The notes: generated by a model from the letters alone, not told the origin. A DNA stretch of 64,000 nucleotides from Isoperla grammatica (GCA_945910005.1 OX246739.1:10390292-10454291), one strand, 5' to 3'. Positions 28,685 to 39,661 are shown, counted from the stretch's first letter. Program-made: numbers and translations.

Positions 28685-28946
28685 TTATTGTTGCAATACA
28701 TACAAACTCGGTCAAAACCGGCATAAACATGTTGTACGGACACAAATGTCAAGTATTATTATTATTATTATTATAATTATTATAATTATTATAAATATTA
28801 TTAATTATTATTATTATTATTGGACATTTTGTTCTTATTATAATGTAAGCTCATTTACCTTGCCAGTACGACATCATCCTGTAGTAATCAAACACCTGGC
28901 CTTCGTCATCCTGGTCCACAGACATTGGAGCCTCAGTCGATGCCAT
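17356..28946 (-). CDS. odorant receptor (7tm_6) gene, left copy, seven exons, with one frameshift
   Basis: Predicted seven-transmembrane odorant receptor, an olfactory neuron membrane protein that in this family works as a ligand-gated channel with a co-receptor. Exons are joined by GT-AG sites with phases 1, 2, 2, 0, 0 and 0. Family signals are the YPWDTSTSPAFE motif opening exon 3, a TM segment in exon 4, TM6 in exon 5, and in exon 6 the YNSDW, KK and PLS...F block. The summed length is about 680 residues against roughly 400 usual for the family; the excess is a repeat-bearing loop in exon 3. Exon 2 carries a +2 frameshift at a T10 run relative to the right copy, so the gene is either a pseudogene or contains a sequencing error. 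Intron 1 holds an antisense LINE. Exons 1 to 6 are well supported; exon 7 is tentative. Confidence 0.85.
17685..17840 (-). CDS. left odorant receptor exon 6 (C-terminal signature)
   Basis: A 52-codon exon after acceptor TTTATCCAG, ending NFAQ before donor GTCAGT. It contains SMYNSDWTG, KKSMVVIMSRANVPLEV and GLDPLSRMNF, matching in order the YxxDW, kk, PL and G..PLS...F positions of the conserved end of insect odorant receptors. The phase-0 intron after NFAQ is at the position of the conserved last intron of the family. Confidence 0.9.
17841..18800. other. intron 5 of left odorant receptor, part
   Basis: No coding or structured repeat was recognised. Short open frames here lack similarity. 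The interval lies between exon 6 and the Helitron-like repeat near 18837. Confidence 0.5.
18837..19525 (+). mobile_element. Helitron-like nonautonomous repeat, copy A
   Basis: Starts near a poly-T tract and contains ATAGCGATCGAAC and GACCATCCACAAGC. It ends with AACGCGTCACACAGAGCGTT followed by TTCCTAG: a short AACGC/GCGTT stem then CTAG. Copies at 47810-48266 and 48285-48859 share the whole arrangement. A 3' hairpin followed by CTAG suggests a Helitron end, but the 5' TC end was not fixed. Confidence 0.5.
19821..19928 (-). CDS. left odorant receptor exon 5 (TM6)
   Basis: A 36-codon exon after acceptor TTTACTCACAG, ending in CAA before GTGAGT. It encodes PGEKGGLN, then a hydrophobic stretch (ISIIVAFTILTSLIYLV), then NNMMQLISDQ. 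Both boundaries are phase 0. The acceptor and the 29 bases around it match the repeat unit of the minisatellite at 62450-64000. Confidence 0.82.
19929..20214. other. left intron 4, segment shared with the right arm
   Basis: Bases 19990-20070, reverse-complemented, match 62362-62445 (GAATATTTA, GTGTCCGAACGCCTT, TTTTTGGTCTAA). It is the outermost mirrored non-coding homology that was found, and fixes the extent of the inverted duplication. Confidence 0.7.
20215..20740. repeat. four diverged units of a 135-149 bp minisatellite
   Basis: Landmark CAGAAACCTT or its variants recurs near 20242, 20390, 20524 and 20670, each followed by a GCGTGC..AC block and a later GTTGGTGTCTCAGT block, then a G-rich stretch. 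It is in intron 4 of the left gene; no counterpart was found in the right arm. Confidence 0.8.
20951..21050 (-). CDS. left odorant receptor exon 4 (TM5 region)
   Basis: A 100-bp exon between acceptor GATGTTTACAG and donor GTACGT. It encodes YMCLWADVNNITFMVLLVV and on to ALFVTK, with phase 2 in and phase 0 out. The mirrored exon at 58789-58888 has the same length and boundaries. Confidence 0.85.
21051..21714. other. intron 3 of left odorant receptor
   Basis: A short AT-rich intron. The part next to exon 3 (about 21480-21714) matches 53565-53830 in the right arm. The right intron 3 is about 5.2 kb because of insertions absent here. Confidence 0.75.
21715..22704 (-). CDS. left odorant receptor exon 3 with expanded intracellular loop
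   Basis: Opens after TTTATCCAG with R-EWYPWDTSTSPAFE, a hallmark of the family, then a TM segment (ISGYFGGWTMLFATVTSM) and a long basic loop. The loop contains about four tandem copies of a 47-residue repeat with core SRVDDLALVSTLYGAGDAG, then the conserved helix ending HLHVKLLR before donor GTAATG. All 330 codons are open, which argues that the repeats were tolerated in frame. The right copy has only one repeat unit here. Confidence 0.88.
21880..22400 (-). repeat. in-frame 141-bp coding minisatellite in exon 3
   Basis: A 141-bp unit (47 codons) is repeated: identical landmarks lie at 22011 and 22152, with one diverged unit on each side. The two central units are almost identical. The period is a multiple of three, so expansion keeps the frame. 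Confidence 0.9.
22705..23029. other. left intron 2, mirrored segment with SINE empty site
   Basis: Bases 22744-22870 match the reverse complement of 52853-52980. The single TCACATCACTGG near 22850 is the unoccupied target of the SINE found at 52472-52851, which is flanked by two copies of that sequence in the right arm. Confidence 0.8.
23030..23510 (-). mobile_element. tRNA-headed SINE, copy 1
   Basis: On the minus strand a tRNA-like head (box A-like GTAGTGGTTAGCATCC, a CTTCTTATGCAG anticodon-like arm, box B-like ATCAAACCCC) precedes a body of about 400 bp with GATTCGATTCCATCAC and CGCTCACTCGCC blocks. The body recurs at 29490-29880, 36745-37165 and 51870-52300. Copies 1 and 2 are mirrored, as are copies 3 and 4, so two old insertions were each duplicated with the arms. 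Confidence 0.7.
23441..23764 (-). repeat. three tandem copies of a 108-bp tRNA-like unit
   Basis: Landmark CGGGGTTTGA recurs at 23441, 23549 and 23657, exactly 108 bp apart. Each unit holds the box A-like and box B-like stretch on the minus strand. The right arm has one corresponding copy near 51810-51920. The sequence does not close an acceptor stem, so it is not a tRNA gene. Confidence 0.85.
23797..23877. repeat. 40-bp direct duplication
   Basis: ATAATAGTATGTAATGCCGC followed by GTTCTTGGTCGAGCTTAGCC occurs twice in tandem at about 23798 and 23838. Confidence 0.9.
23880..24758. other. left intron 2, remainder
   Basis: No gene. It matches the reverse complement of about 50541-51640 in scattered blocks, and includes the single-copy counterpart of the 107-bp array at 51150-51600. 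A triplicated GGGGTCTTCCCTC stretch is at 24149-24188. Confidence 0.6.
24759..25262 (-). CDS. left odorant receptor exon 2, frameshifted
   Basis: Follows acceptor TTGCTTGCAG and ends at donor GTAGGT with phase 2. It encodes FWQDETEPGLELYLKYF, TM1, TM2 and the linker to PERRLAV. It is 504 bp where the right copy has 502 bp. The extra two bases are in a run of ten T (minus strand, near 25090-25099) inside TM1, so downstream sequence is read in another frame. The rest of the exon is open in its proper frame. Confidence 0.85.
25263..25740. other. left intron 1 near exon 2, with Helitron-like fragment and (ATT)n
   Basis: Bases 25480-25620 are the reverse complement of the poly-T/ATAGC.GTCGAAC/GACCATCCAC segment of the Helitron-like family. 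A (TTA)n tract fills 25635-25770. The orientation mirrors the right-arm copies upstream of exon 2. Confidence 0.55.
26108..27682 (+). pseudogene. LINE reverse transcriptase fragments
   Basis: Frame 26108-26833 encodes RT fingers and start of the palm: IIRTIYKKGDHLDYSNYRP, then YGFQKGRSTSDLLLQ and AMFIDFSKAFNTLNH. After a stop and frame change, 26963-27256 has YADETAIIA in place of YADDTA, and 27260-27679 has YLGIIIDNRLSW followed by the C-terminal thumb-like region. At least three disruptions prevent one product. Pfam RVT_1 would be the expected match. Confidence 0.9.
28044..28072 (+). ncRNA. LINE 3' UTR stem-loop (left copy)
   Basis: CCCAC and AAGCC pair with GGCTT and GTGGG around a TTAG loop near the 3' end of the LINE. 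The right LINE copy folds the same way with an identical upper stem and a different but still paired lower stem. It is likely the RT recognition hairpin, as known in several LINE clades. Confidence 0.55.
28205..28490. repeat. 123-bp tandem repeat, about 2.3 units
   Basis: CAATCTCGGTCAAA...ACATGT...GTCAAGTATTTCCA...TTACTAGTTTAAACAGT repeats from 28205. A further partial unit is at 28705-28755. It is flanked by (ATT)n tracts at 28136-28200, 28600-28685 and 28755-28825. Confidence 0.8.
28859..28946 (-). CDS. left odorant receptor exon 1 (N-terminus)
   Basis: Begins at ATG 28946 and encodes 29 residues starting MASTEAPMSVDQ and ending YWQ, plus one base, before a GTAAAT donor. The last base joins GT of exon 2 to make the glycine of QGFWQ. 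The mirrored exon at 42095-42182 has the same length, start and phase, with 10 differences in 88 bp. Confidence 0.85.
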
Positions 28947-28994
28947 GACCGTCCTGAAGAGTTTCCAGGGCAGTGAAATGAAGATGACATTGTT

Positions 28995-29165
28995 AACTCG
29001 GACACTACGTTATATCGTCCTGTCTGTGCTGTGACGTGACCTCTTATGGTTTACACAACGTAATATCGTCCTGTCTGTGCTGGGACGTGACCTCTTATGG
29101 TGTACACTACGTTATATCGTCCTGTCAGTGCTGTGTCGTGACCTCTTATGGTTTACACAACACCC
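28995..29165 (-). promoter_or_regulatory. three 51-bp repeats upstream of left exon 1
   Basis: ATCGTCCTGTC recurs at 29014, 29065 and 29116, exactly 51 bp apart, ending about 50 bp upstream of the left start codon. Each unit has a TGACGTGA-like CRE/E-box half palindrome (degenerate in the third). The right gene has the same repeats, so they predate the duplication. A regulatory role is inferred from position only. Confidence 0.6.
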
Positions 29166-29489
29166 GGTTGCTACGTTCTCGAAATTTCAAGGTTTGATTG
29201 CGTGATGGTAAAGTTCTCTGCGAACGTATCTAAACTGTATGTATGTAAATATCTTAAATCATTAACAATTTCAATCACAGCGTATTCTATAATTCCCATA
29301 CGAATACTTCCATTGCCCATCGTTGGATCGCAAGTACTTCTTCCAGTTTTTATAAATAAACCTTTTGTTTTAATTACATTTCATTTGAGTTTATTTATGG
29401 CCAGCCAGTACGCTATCCTACCCAGTTCCTCATTTATCAACACAATAGTTGTTCATTGAAACCACTTCATGTCTATTGTTATTCGTGAA

Positions 29490-29880
29490 ATAGATTCATT
29501 GTTGGGTATTATGTCCCGGGATCAATTCCCGCTTGATGCAGACGTTTCTAAAACTTCTTATATGGGTTTAATTCCATCACTTCTTGACTTAAGAATAAGT
29601 AAACGGTAGTTTTTGAGCCGTCCTAGTAACGAAGCACTCAATAAATTCAAAGTTGTTTCAAATCGGCTTTGTTGATTCTAGCATTTGTCCGAAGGTGTTC
29701 GCACCGTCCAATCACTGGTTCCCATATGCCATATTTAAAATATCTATATTTGGTTGGTTACCGCTCACTTTCGATGGTGTTCGGAGCGTACAGGGTTGGG
29801 TTGGTCGATTTAAATAAAAGTCCCCAACTGAAAATCAGATATGTTTCTGAGTAAGTAGACTCTAAACTATTTATTCATTG
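29490..29880 (+). mobile_element. tRNA-headed SINE, copy 3
   Basis: Shares the body of copy 1 (CCATCACTTC, AAGTAAACGGT, GCACTCAATAA, CGCTCACT blocks). Its head has a box B-like CGGGATCAATTCCCG, differing from copies 1 and 2. Mirrored by copy 4 at 36745-37165. Confidence 0.65.
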
Positions 29881-30654
29881 TATTGACCGGTTTCGTTCAG
29901 CCTCGGCCCTCGTTCCCGAGATAGTAACATTCTATTTCGGTACACGTTAAAAATTTAACTCGCATTTCATAACAACTTTCCTGTAAACCTATACTTGGGC
30001 TATGCTCGACTCGTTATACTAAGCCAGTTCTTAGTATGATGTAACTTATGCACAAATCGCGGGTTAATTGTACCAGTGAGTAAGATGCACATTAAATAAA
30101 TTGAATTAAATTAAATTTAAGTATGGATCTAAAATAAATTATATATCATCCGATAAAAATGTTGTGAGTAGGTTATTTATTTTAGATCTAGTAAAAAGAT
30201 ACAAATAATAATTATCTAGATAATTTTGTTTAGACAACAGATAATAATTATAGTGTATACTCTATAAAGGAGAATTGATTATAAAAAAAATGTGCTTTTC
30301 CCAATATCGTAAATCGTAATATGTTACAGACTTGACCGAGCTTGAGGAGTCTTGATGGTTTGCAGTAACATTACAACAATGTGCTTGGCGGCCATATTAA
30401 GGTACTGCTATGTTTGAGTATGTTGCCATGGAGAAATAGTTAAAGCCAAATTGTAGGGGAAACCAAAAACTAATTTCATTAGAATTAGTCATGTTTATTA
30501 AAAATAAAATTGATTTGATTGTGAACGTGTAATTTTTATTCTTATTTTATATGTAGGTTATTTTTATAAATATGGGACCCCTCATACTTAGTAACATTGA
30601 GTCTAGGGTAGGTACAGGTCCGCATCAGACAGTGACTTGTCATTATCTAATCTG
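29881..30654. other. left arm, AT-rich mirrored sequence
   Basis: Matches the reverse complement of 35338-36740. Near 30075 it holds a single CCAGTGAG, the unoccupied target of the 601-bp hAT MITE that interrupts the right arm. Confidence 0.75.
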
Positions 30655-31600
30655 CAGTGGTTCCCAACCGGTGGTCCGCGGACCGGCGCCGGTCCGCGGA
30701 CTCATTGTTACCGGTCCGGACAGTGTCTTGCTGACTCGTTGTTTTACAATGAACATATTTTAGAAGCACGTAAAAATCCAAAAATCCAAAAATTTGTTTG
30801 ACTGATTAGTACTATTTTTTTACGCGTGCTCGGTATGAATCGCTAAATTATATTTTCTAAGTAGGGGACACTTGCTTATAAGTCAATCAATCAATACTGA
30901 CTACAAACACCTACTTCCACCGACACAGTGAGAGCATTGATGGCAAGGAACGACCCGAGACTAGAAACAACCACGATTATAAACGCGCAATTATAAGTTT
31001 AATTATTAGAAATACATCATTACAATGAACACATACGAAGTTTTACAATCGTTAATTTGTTATTTATCAACATATATTTAAAAATGATTTCAATGATGTT
31101 TCATGTGTTGACTTTCTTCAAGTTTCAAGTTTCAATTACATTTTATTCACACTGTTTACATACAATTTTTATTGCGTACAAAACATTCAAGTATGTATCA
31201 ATCTATAATACAATTTAAAAGAAGAACACAAATAGAAACAGGTGGAAACCCACAAAATCCGAGGGACGTGGGCGTGTGCAGTATCAATAAAAATTTAGTT
31301 TTCCCAGGAGGAGTGAAAATTATTTGCTCAGGTAACATATCTCATATCTTAACACAAAAAATTGAAATTTTGAACGGTAAATAAATGTTTGTTAGTCGGC
31401 ATTCGTCTGCCTTCTTTGCTCAGATTGTTGTAGAGGCCCTTATGGGGTATAAGTACACCCAAGAAAAGTCGGACCGGCGGCTGGGGCTACGCCCCAGACC
31501 CCTTGTAGCCGCGCCGGACCTTACGCTAGAATTTATTATTTTGCCAGTCCGTGAGACGAAACGCTTGAAAATCACTGAGGTAGTGTCCTAAAATTAGGCC
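30655..31600 (+). mobile_element. hAT-like terminal repeat and interior, left arm
   Basis: Begins CAGTGGTTCCCAACCGGTGG, typical of hAT termini, followed by GGTCCGCGGACC palindromes. The interior to about 31600, including a TGGGGCTACGCCCCA hairpin at 31483-31497, is mirrored at 34700-35337. The opposite terminus with a matching duplication was not found, so it may be a foldback or partial element shared by both arms. Confidence 0.55.
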
Positions 31601-31860
31601 CAGACAATATCCGGGCTCTGGAAAGTAGCAATGGGCCCAATAACAATAAAATCAAATCGATCGTCGATGAATGAATGTCCACATATATCACGAGTATACA
31701 AATGTTACCGTTTACTTTGAAATGCGCGTTGTCTGTTTTGAAAATGTGGAGGTTTCTCACGTCTTCTATACGCTGTACTTCAATATATCTTGAAGTTATG
31801 CTTATAATTAAATGTAACGTGTAGTTGTCCATGATTGTTTTTAAAATGGCCACGTAAATA

Positions 31861-33400
31861 AGTAATTAAATCACCTAACAAACTTGTGATGTATTTAATA
31901 TGTTATAATAATGTAATATATGTGCTGTGCCTTGTGAAGCAGTGTTAGTAAATGTTATATTTCTTTTGTTGTTTGTCTACTGTGGAACCCCTGAAGAGGA
32001 TGTGTGATATCACATCGAAACGTCGGGATGGAGGGGGTAAGTCAGAACCCTCATTCTATTACTCACGTGATAATACGTAATACCCCAAAAAACAATAACT
32101 TGACTCCGCGGCGCCGCTTAGCCGTCGGTAAACCGCCGTGCACGCAACTGCACGCGACTCTGCCGCGCCGCGCGTTTGTGCCCAGGCATTGCTTATATCA
32201 ATCACCAAAAAGAAAACTATGGGTTCACGCCATGCTAAGTGAGAGATTGCAAAAGGGGTTATTCTATACTCTGTATGACGATTTAAGACAAGACGACAAA
32301 AAGTTGAGTTTTTATCCATTGTGGAAGTGGATATATCAGGAGAGGACACTCATGAGGAGGTGTTTACCGGCGACGAGAAACTTGGCCTGACCTTGAGGTA
32401 AATACTAAATAATCATTTTTATTAATTAACAATTACTATCATATTTATTGTTATAACACAGCACAAAAATAGTAAGGAATAGGCCTACTAGTTTTTCGTA
32501 GACTATTTGGCGCCTGTAATATGTATAATATATACCTACTAGATACCGGTGGCCAAACGTATACAAGGCATTAAGGCCGTTTATGAATATATGTATATAG
32601 TAATTTGAACTTTAATGAACTTTAGATTTTATTATATGAATATGTTTGATGTAGGTTCATACCCCATATATACTTGTTTTCAGCTTTATATAGAAATTGT
32701 TATTGTAAAAATAAGCAATATTGTACCACAATAATTGCTAATAGTAGGATAATATGTATATGAATGTGAATAGTAAAATACGATATTGCTGAAAGAAGTG
32801 AGGGCTCCTACTGTCCAAGCTTCCGAAAAAGTTATAATTGTGAGTTGTGACAAAAGGTAAAAGCTTAGTACCGGTAGTGACAAAAAGGTGACTGTGATGT
32901 GAAAGTGACTTATCTGCGAAAATATATTCCTTTTTTCATAGTTTCACATTTTCAAAATAGTTATACTAATCCGTTCACCAAATAGATTTTCAGTAGCTTT
33001 AATAAAGAACTTTGTGTTTGTTTCTGCTAATACTAATAATTAATTTTAATAACATTGAATACAAAAATTAGGGATGGAGGGATACTGTTCTATTTCATTT
33101 TTATTATTTATTATTTATTGACAACAGGTCACAAGACCCACAAGTGCAATATAATAGAGTTATACAAGGACAAGTGCAATTACAAACAAATACAAATATA
33201 AGTACTGGAAAATTAACGAAAAGAAATACAGCTAGACGCACACTACATAATATTCACACAGGCATAGCAGTGTATGTCGGCAACAGTTAAACATAAATTT
33301 AAATTTAAATAAATTTGAGTGAAAGATAAAAGAGAAAGAGAAAGGAACAGTCTAGTTATTAGATTTGTGTAGATAGAGCGGATTTGAATGCATCCAGCTT
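31861..33400. other. central spacer of the inverted duplication, first part
   Basis: Not mirrored in either arm. It contains the hammerhead-like motif near 31990 and a GC-rich patch at 32105-32180. Open frames here have no recognisable similarity. Confidence 0.6.
31988..32027 (+). ncRNA. hammerhead-ribozyme-like motif (candidate)
   Basis: CTGAAGA at 31991 is followed by a GATGTG/CACATC stem with a TGATAT loop, then GAAAC and GTC. CCC before CTGAAGA can pair with GGG after GTC. This is the order of a hammerhead core (CUGANGA, stem II, GAAA, cleavage-site GUC). An extra G before stem II and very short stems I and III make it degenerate. Penelope-like elements and retrozymes are known to carry such motifs. 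Confidence 0.4.
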
Positions 33401-33403
33401 CAT

Positions 33404-33845
33404 TTATAAAATATCCAAATCGGCACATTTTGCAACTAAACTATTGTAAGTTGATTGAAGTCGGTTTATAGGAGAGAACTTGCAGAGATCGATGCGACAG
33501 CGTGGAATGCTAAACGTTGGCGGATTTCTCGTGCATCTTGAGGGGATGTGAAAGTTAACAGATTCGAGTAATTTTGAGTCAATGTGGCCGTGAATGATTT
33601 TGTGAAGAAAAGTAACATTTGTTGTTTTACGGCGGCTTTCTAAGGTTTGTAAATGAAAATGGTCGCAAAGTGCTGAGTACTGGGAACGGTGATAGTATAT
33701 TTTATTTTTGCTACAAAGAAAACGCACAAACTTGCTTTGGATACGCTCCACTTGTTTTATTTTAGTTGCGTGATGTGGATTCCATACGACGCTCGCGTAA
33801 TCTACGTGGGGGCGGATCAAGGCCACGTAGAGCTTCCTTGTCGTG
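33404..33845 (-). pseudogene. LINE reverse transcriptase C-terminal fragment
   Basis: Reads TRKLYVALIRPHVDYASVVW, then VERIQSKFVRF and YHRSQY, a typical post-RT thumb region of I/jockey-type LINEs. It resembles the C-terminal part of the LINE at 56130-58545 (same order VERLQQKFIKF, YHRSQY). No active site is present. Confidence 0.8.
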
Positions 33846-34699
33846 TTGGATGAGAAGGCCGTAGAGCAGTGCCGTTTTGAATGAAGTCTTCAGTGTTCTC
33901 CATGGCTGCAACCTCAACCAATCACTCTCAGAATATGACTGAAGTACGCAAAACAAGGGAAGATACGAGGAACGGCGGCGCCGCGGAGTCGCTCGTGTGA
34001 AGACCTCCATTTAAAACAATGTACTGCTAAACACCGCCGCTCAGCGGCGCCGCAGAGTCACTCGTGTGAAGCGGTCCTTAACATATAGCCGTGAGAATTT
34101 AGAACTTAACATAATAAACCTATGGGGAGGATGTTTAACGTTCTACTAGACTCTCTGAACTACTTCTCTGCTGAACGGATATTAAGGTGACCTTGCTTTA
34201 AATGGGTGACATTTACCTGGCCACTTTAATGACAAATTACTATGGACGACTACACGATAAATTTAATTATAAGCATCACTTAAATATATATTTAAGTAAA
34301 GCGTGTAGACGGCGTATGGAACGTCCACATTTTTAAAACCGAAAAAATGTGCATGTCAATGTAAGCAAACAATATCTATAGGGAGAGCGTATCTCTGCTT
34401 CATTTTGACGCTAGTAGACTAACTAGCGGTCAAATACAACAATTGAAATTAACTACAACAATCATTTATTGCCCTAGGCTAAGTAGACTAGATTCAAAAT
34501 AGCTTAGAACTATAACGTCGATAATAATGAGTAATAACGTCAAAAGATCGATTAGAGATTCAAACACCGTTTACGATGACATTAGCACTCGTGATTTATG
34601 TAGACATTCATTTATTGACTATTGATTTAAGATTATTGTTATTGGGCGTATCAAACTATAAAGAGACCGGATTTTGGCCGGGCTTACTTTAGGACACAA

Positions 34700-35337
34700 G
34701 ATCAGAGATCCTAACTTCTTTTGTCTCACGGACCGGCTAAATGATAAATTCCTGCGTAAGGACCGGCGCGGCTACAAGGGTCTGGGGCGTAGCCCCAGCC
34801 GCCGGAGACATTTTTTGGGATGAACTTATACCCCATAAGGGCCTCTACAACCATCTGAGCCCAAAAGGCAAACGAAGGGAAGGGGCAACTTGAAGAAAGT
34901 CAACACATGAAACATCATTGAAATCACCGTGAAATACATTTTAATAACTTACGAATTATCGATTGTAAAACTTTGTGTGTGTTCATTATAATGATGTATT
35001 ATTAATTTTTAACTAAGGATTGCGCGTTTATAGTCGTGGTTGTTTCTAGTCTCGGGTCGTTCCTTGCCATCAATGCTCTCAACTTCCTCTGTCGGTAGAA
35101 GTGAGTGTTTGTAGTCGGTATTGATTGATTGACTTAGAAGCAAGTGTCCCCTCCTAAGAAAATATAATTAAGCCATACATACCAAATACGCGTAAAATAA
35201 TAATAAAAATGTGCAAAACTAATTTTTGGATTTTTGGATTTTTAGACGCTTAAAAAATATTTTCACTTTACAACAAAGAGTCAGCAGACACTTTGCAGAC
35301 CGGTGCCGGTCCGCGGACCACCGGTTGGGAACCACTG
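34700..35337 (-). mobile_element. hAT-like terminal repeat and interior, right arm
   Basis: Inverse of 30655-31600; ends ...GGTTGGGAACCACTG at 35337. It is about 300 bp shorter than the left counterpart. Confidence 0.55.
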
Positions 35338-35959
35338 CTATAGACTAGATTATGACACGTCATCGTCGGATACGGACCTATGCATACCCTCGACTCGATG
35401 TAGCTTAATATAAGGGCTCCCATATTTAGAAAAATAGCCCACGTATAAAATAAACATCAAGTTACATATTCGCAAACAAATCAATTTTATGTTTTATAAA
35501 CATGACTAATACTAATTTAGTTAGTTTTTGGTTTTAACAACAATTTGGCTTCAACTGCTTCTCCATGGCAACATGCTCAAACATAGCACCAGTATGGCCG
35601 CCAAGCACATTGTTGTAAGGTTCCTACAAACCAACAATAGCCAGAAGACTCCTCAAGCTCTGTCAAGTCTGTAACGTATGACGATTTACGATATTACTAT
35701 TATCAGAGAAAAACACATTTTTTATAAAAACAATTCTCTCTACTCTATGATTATTATCTGTTTTCTAAACACAAATTATATAGATAATTATTTGTATCTT
35801 TAATCTATATTACTATTCGGAGAATTATCTTTAACTTTATCTTGATACAAAATAAATTACCAAATCACAACATGGGTATTGGTTGATATATTATTTATTT
35901 TAGATCAATGCTTAAATTTAATTCAATTGAATATGTTTAATGTCCATCTTACTCACTGG

Positions 35960-36560
35960 CAGGGGTCGAAATTAACGCTCGCCCGCTCGCCCGAGGCTAG
36001 TAAAACTTTGCTCGGGCTAGTAAAAATCATATTTCACTAGCCCGACGGGCGAGTACGTTTTCCAGAGCTTACAATTGCCGTTCAAAAATCATAATATTTC
36101 GCGCCGACCACCTTGCGAGTTTCCAGTACTTGTGTGGGGGCCAGAGGTGTGTATTCAAGTAAAAAATATAGTAATTTTCATAAATGTGTTTACAGATAGA
36201 TACAGACTACAGCAGTATATATCTCACGCTAAGTCACAATGCATCTTTTTTAATATCATATAATCAAATAATTTTCCATTTACTGTAGAACATACAAAAA
36301 ATAAAAACCTTTTCATTTAGGCCAACAGGTTTATTATGATAAACAATAGTTCCCACTCACTCCCTAGTCCCCCATAAAAACACGTCAAACCTGGCGAATA
36401 TTGTGAGTTGTGACCCAAAACTTTCATGTATGAATAATGATCGTTTTACATCAATATAACCTATTTCATTACGGGCTAGTAAAAATGGTCTCGGGCTAGA
36501 GAACTATTGATGCAACTAGCCCGGAGGGCTGGTGGCCAAAAAAGTTAGTTTCTACCCCTG
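35960..36560. mobile_element. 601-bp hAT MITE with 8-bp target duplication
   Basis: Termini CAGGGGTCGAAATTAAC and GTTAGTTTCTACCCCTG are inverted repeats; CTCACTGG flanks both ends (35952-35959 and 36561-36568). Subterminal GGGCTAGTAAAA blocks are inverted. The left arm has a single CCAGTGAG near 30075, so this copy inserted after the arms duplicated. No transposase. Confidence 0.92.
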
Positions 36561-36744
36561 CTCACTGGTACAATTTACCCGTTATTTCTGCATAAGTGAC
36601 AATCTTACTACGAACTGGCTTAGTATTACGAGTCAAGCATAGCCCTAGTACAGGTTTACAGGAAAATTGTTATGAAATGCGAGATAAATTTTCAACGTGT
36701 ACCGAAATAGAATGTTAATATCAGAGGTACGAGAGCCGAGGCTG

Positions 36745-37165
36745 AACAAAACCAGTCAATAAAATAAATACATAATTTAGAGTCTACACACTCAGTAACA
36801 TATCTGATTGTCAGTGGGGGACACTAATTTAAATCAATCAACCCAACCCTGTACGCTCCGAACACCATCAGCGAGTGAGCGACAACCAACCAAACATCGA
36901 TATTTTAAATATGACATATTGGAACCAGTGATTGGACAGTGCAAACACCTGCGGACAAATACCAGAATCAACGAGGCCGATTCAGAACAACTTTGAATTT
37001 ATTGAGTGCTTCGTTGCTAGGACGGCTCAAAAATCAACGTTTATTTTTCGTTAGTCAATAAGTGTTGGAATTGAATCCATATTAGAAGTTTAAAAACTTC
37101 TGCATTGAGCGGGACATGAACCCGGGACCAAATACCCAACAATGAATCTATTTCACGAATAACAA
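36745..37165 (-). mobile_element. tRNA-headed SINE, copy 4
   Basis: Mirror of copy 3. Body blocks ATTGAGTGCTTCGTTGCTAG and GCGAGTGAGCGA are present; the head contains GAACCCGGGACC. Confidence 0.65.
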
Positions 37166-37658
37166 TAGACAAGAAGTGGTTTCAATGAACAGGAAATTAT
37201 TGTGTTGATAAATAAGGAACTGGGTAGGATAGCGTACTGGCTGGGCATAAATAAACTCAAATGAAATGTAAGTAAAACAAAAGGATTACTTATAAAAGCT
37301 GGAAGAAGTACTTGCGATCCACGGATGGGCAATGGAAGTATAAGGGAACATGCATACGATTTTTTTTAGTGTAACAAGTACTTAGTTTTATAGTCTGGTG
37401 TCCAACAATTGCATTTGCAAAAGTTTTTTTTTTTTAATTATTATTGAACGGGTCTAATAATGGATTGAATATCACATTTATTTGAATTTCCTCTTGCCGC
37501 GAAGAAACGCGCGCTGATTGGTCGGCGGCCTCTGTGACGCAGTATGATGGTTTGGCCTGCGAGCGCGCGACTGCTACAGCTGTGTTTCAGTGCACGATGA
37601 GCGATCATTCACGCCCAACGTCGTGTTGTTATCAGTAGCTCGTATTGCATGAACTAAA
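37166..37658. other. junction of a right-arm insertion
   Basis: To about 37370 the sequence mirrors 29280-29490. From there to about 40960 it has no left counterpart. Bases 37490-37600 are GC-rich (GCGCGCTGATTGG, an inverted CCAAT box) and resemble a promoter for the frame starting at 37659. Confidence 0.55.
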
Positions 37659-37814
37659 ATGACAGACGGAGGCTTTACAAAGGCCAACAGCACAAATTTA
37701 CCGCAGATAGTTGGTTTTATGGTGGCGAATTTCTTTGCGGGAAATTATCAGTTCACTGGATCTCCGTCCTTGACAATCGAATATTTGGGGAATTACGTCG
37801 TTTTTACATTTTAG
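37659..37814 (+). pseudogene. 51-codon ORF, possible first exon of a transposon-linked protein
   Basis: Reads MTDGGFTKANSTNLPQIVGF and MVANFFAGNY before the reading drifts. This beginning resembles, from memory, the N-terminus of SWIM/YqaJ-type repeat proteins common in insect genomes. Similarity is short and stops after about 35 residues, so a remnant is more likely than a gene. Confidence 0.3.
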
Positions 37815-38196
37815 TCGGCCACCCATTAAATTTTATCTCGTCCAGTTCTCCATATCGTCTTCAAGCTAAATGGACGAAAATAATACCATACTCCTAATGC
37901 CATATCTAACACAGGTTCATGCTGTGAGCGCTGTTGTTGATAAGCCTACAACGTTCTTCTCAAAACAATATAAATATGTAGGCCTACCAACGGTCTTTGC
38001 CAGCAAGTCCTGTTATACATTAGTGCAAAACTAGGTGACAATATGCATATATAAACTATACTAATGAAGTTGTAACTCACATTGAAATGATCTTGGCAGC
38101 AAAACAACATACATGTATTGTATTGTATGTGTATTGTTATTGTTAATGTTGTTATTTGTTTTGTTTGGTGGTCACGCCTATTGGCATAGAATGCTG

Positions 38197-39632
<1,436 letters not shown>

Positions 39633-39661
39633 CATCCATGTCATTGATATAGGGTTCTTAC

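Larger units (their letters stand above)
19930..31860. repeat. left arm of the large inverted duplication
   Basis: Exons, introns, SINEs and flanks match the right arm in inverse orientation. The innermost shared block is 31740-31860 (GTTTTGAAAATGTGGA, ATGCTTATAATTAAAT) against 34195-34335; the outermost is near 20000-20070 against 62362-62445. Both arms have independent insertions, so the length differs. Confidence 0.9.

Noticed and set aside
30655..35337. One 4.7-kb hAT transposon with matching ends at 30655 and 35337
   Set aside because: Flanking 8-bp sequences do not match, and mirrored homology continues outside both ends, so these are the two arm copies of one partial element rather than the two ends of a single one.
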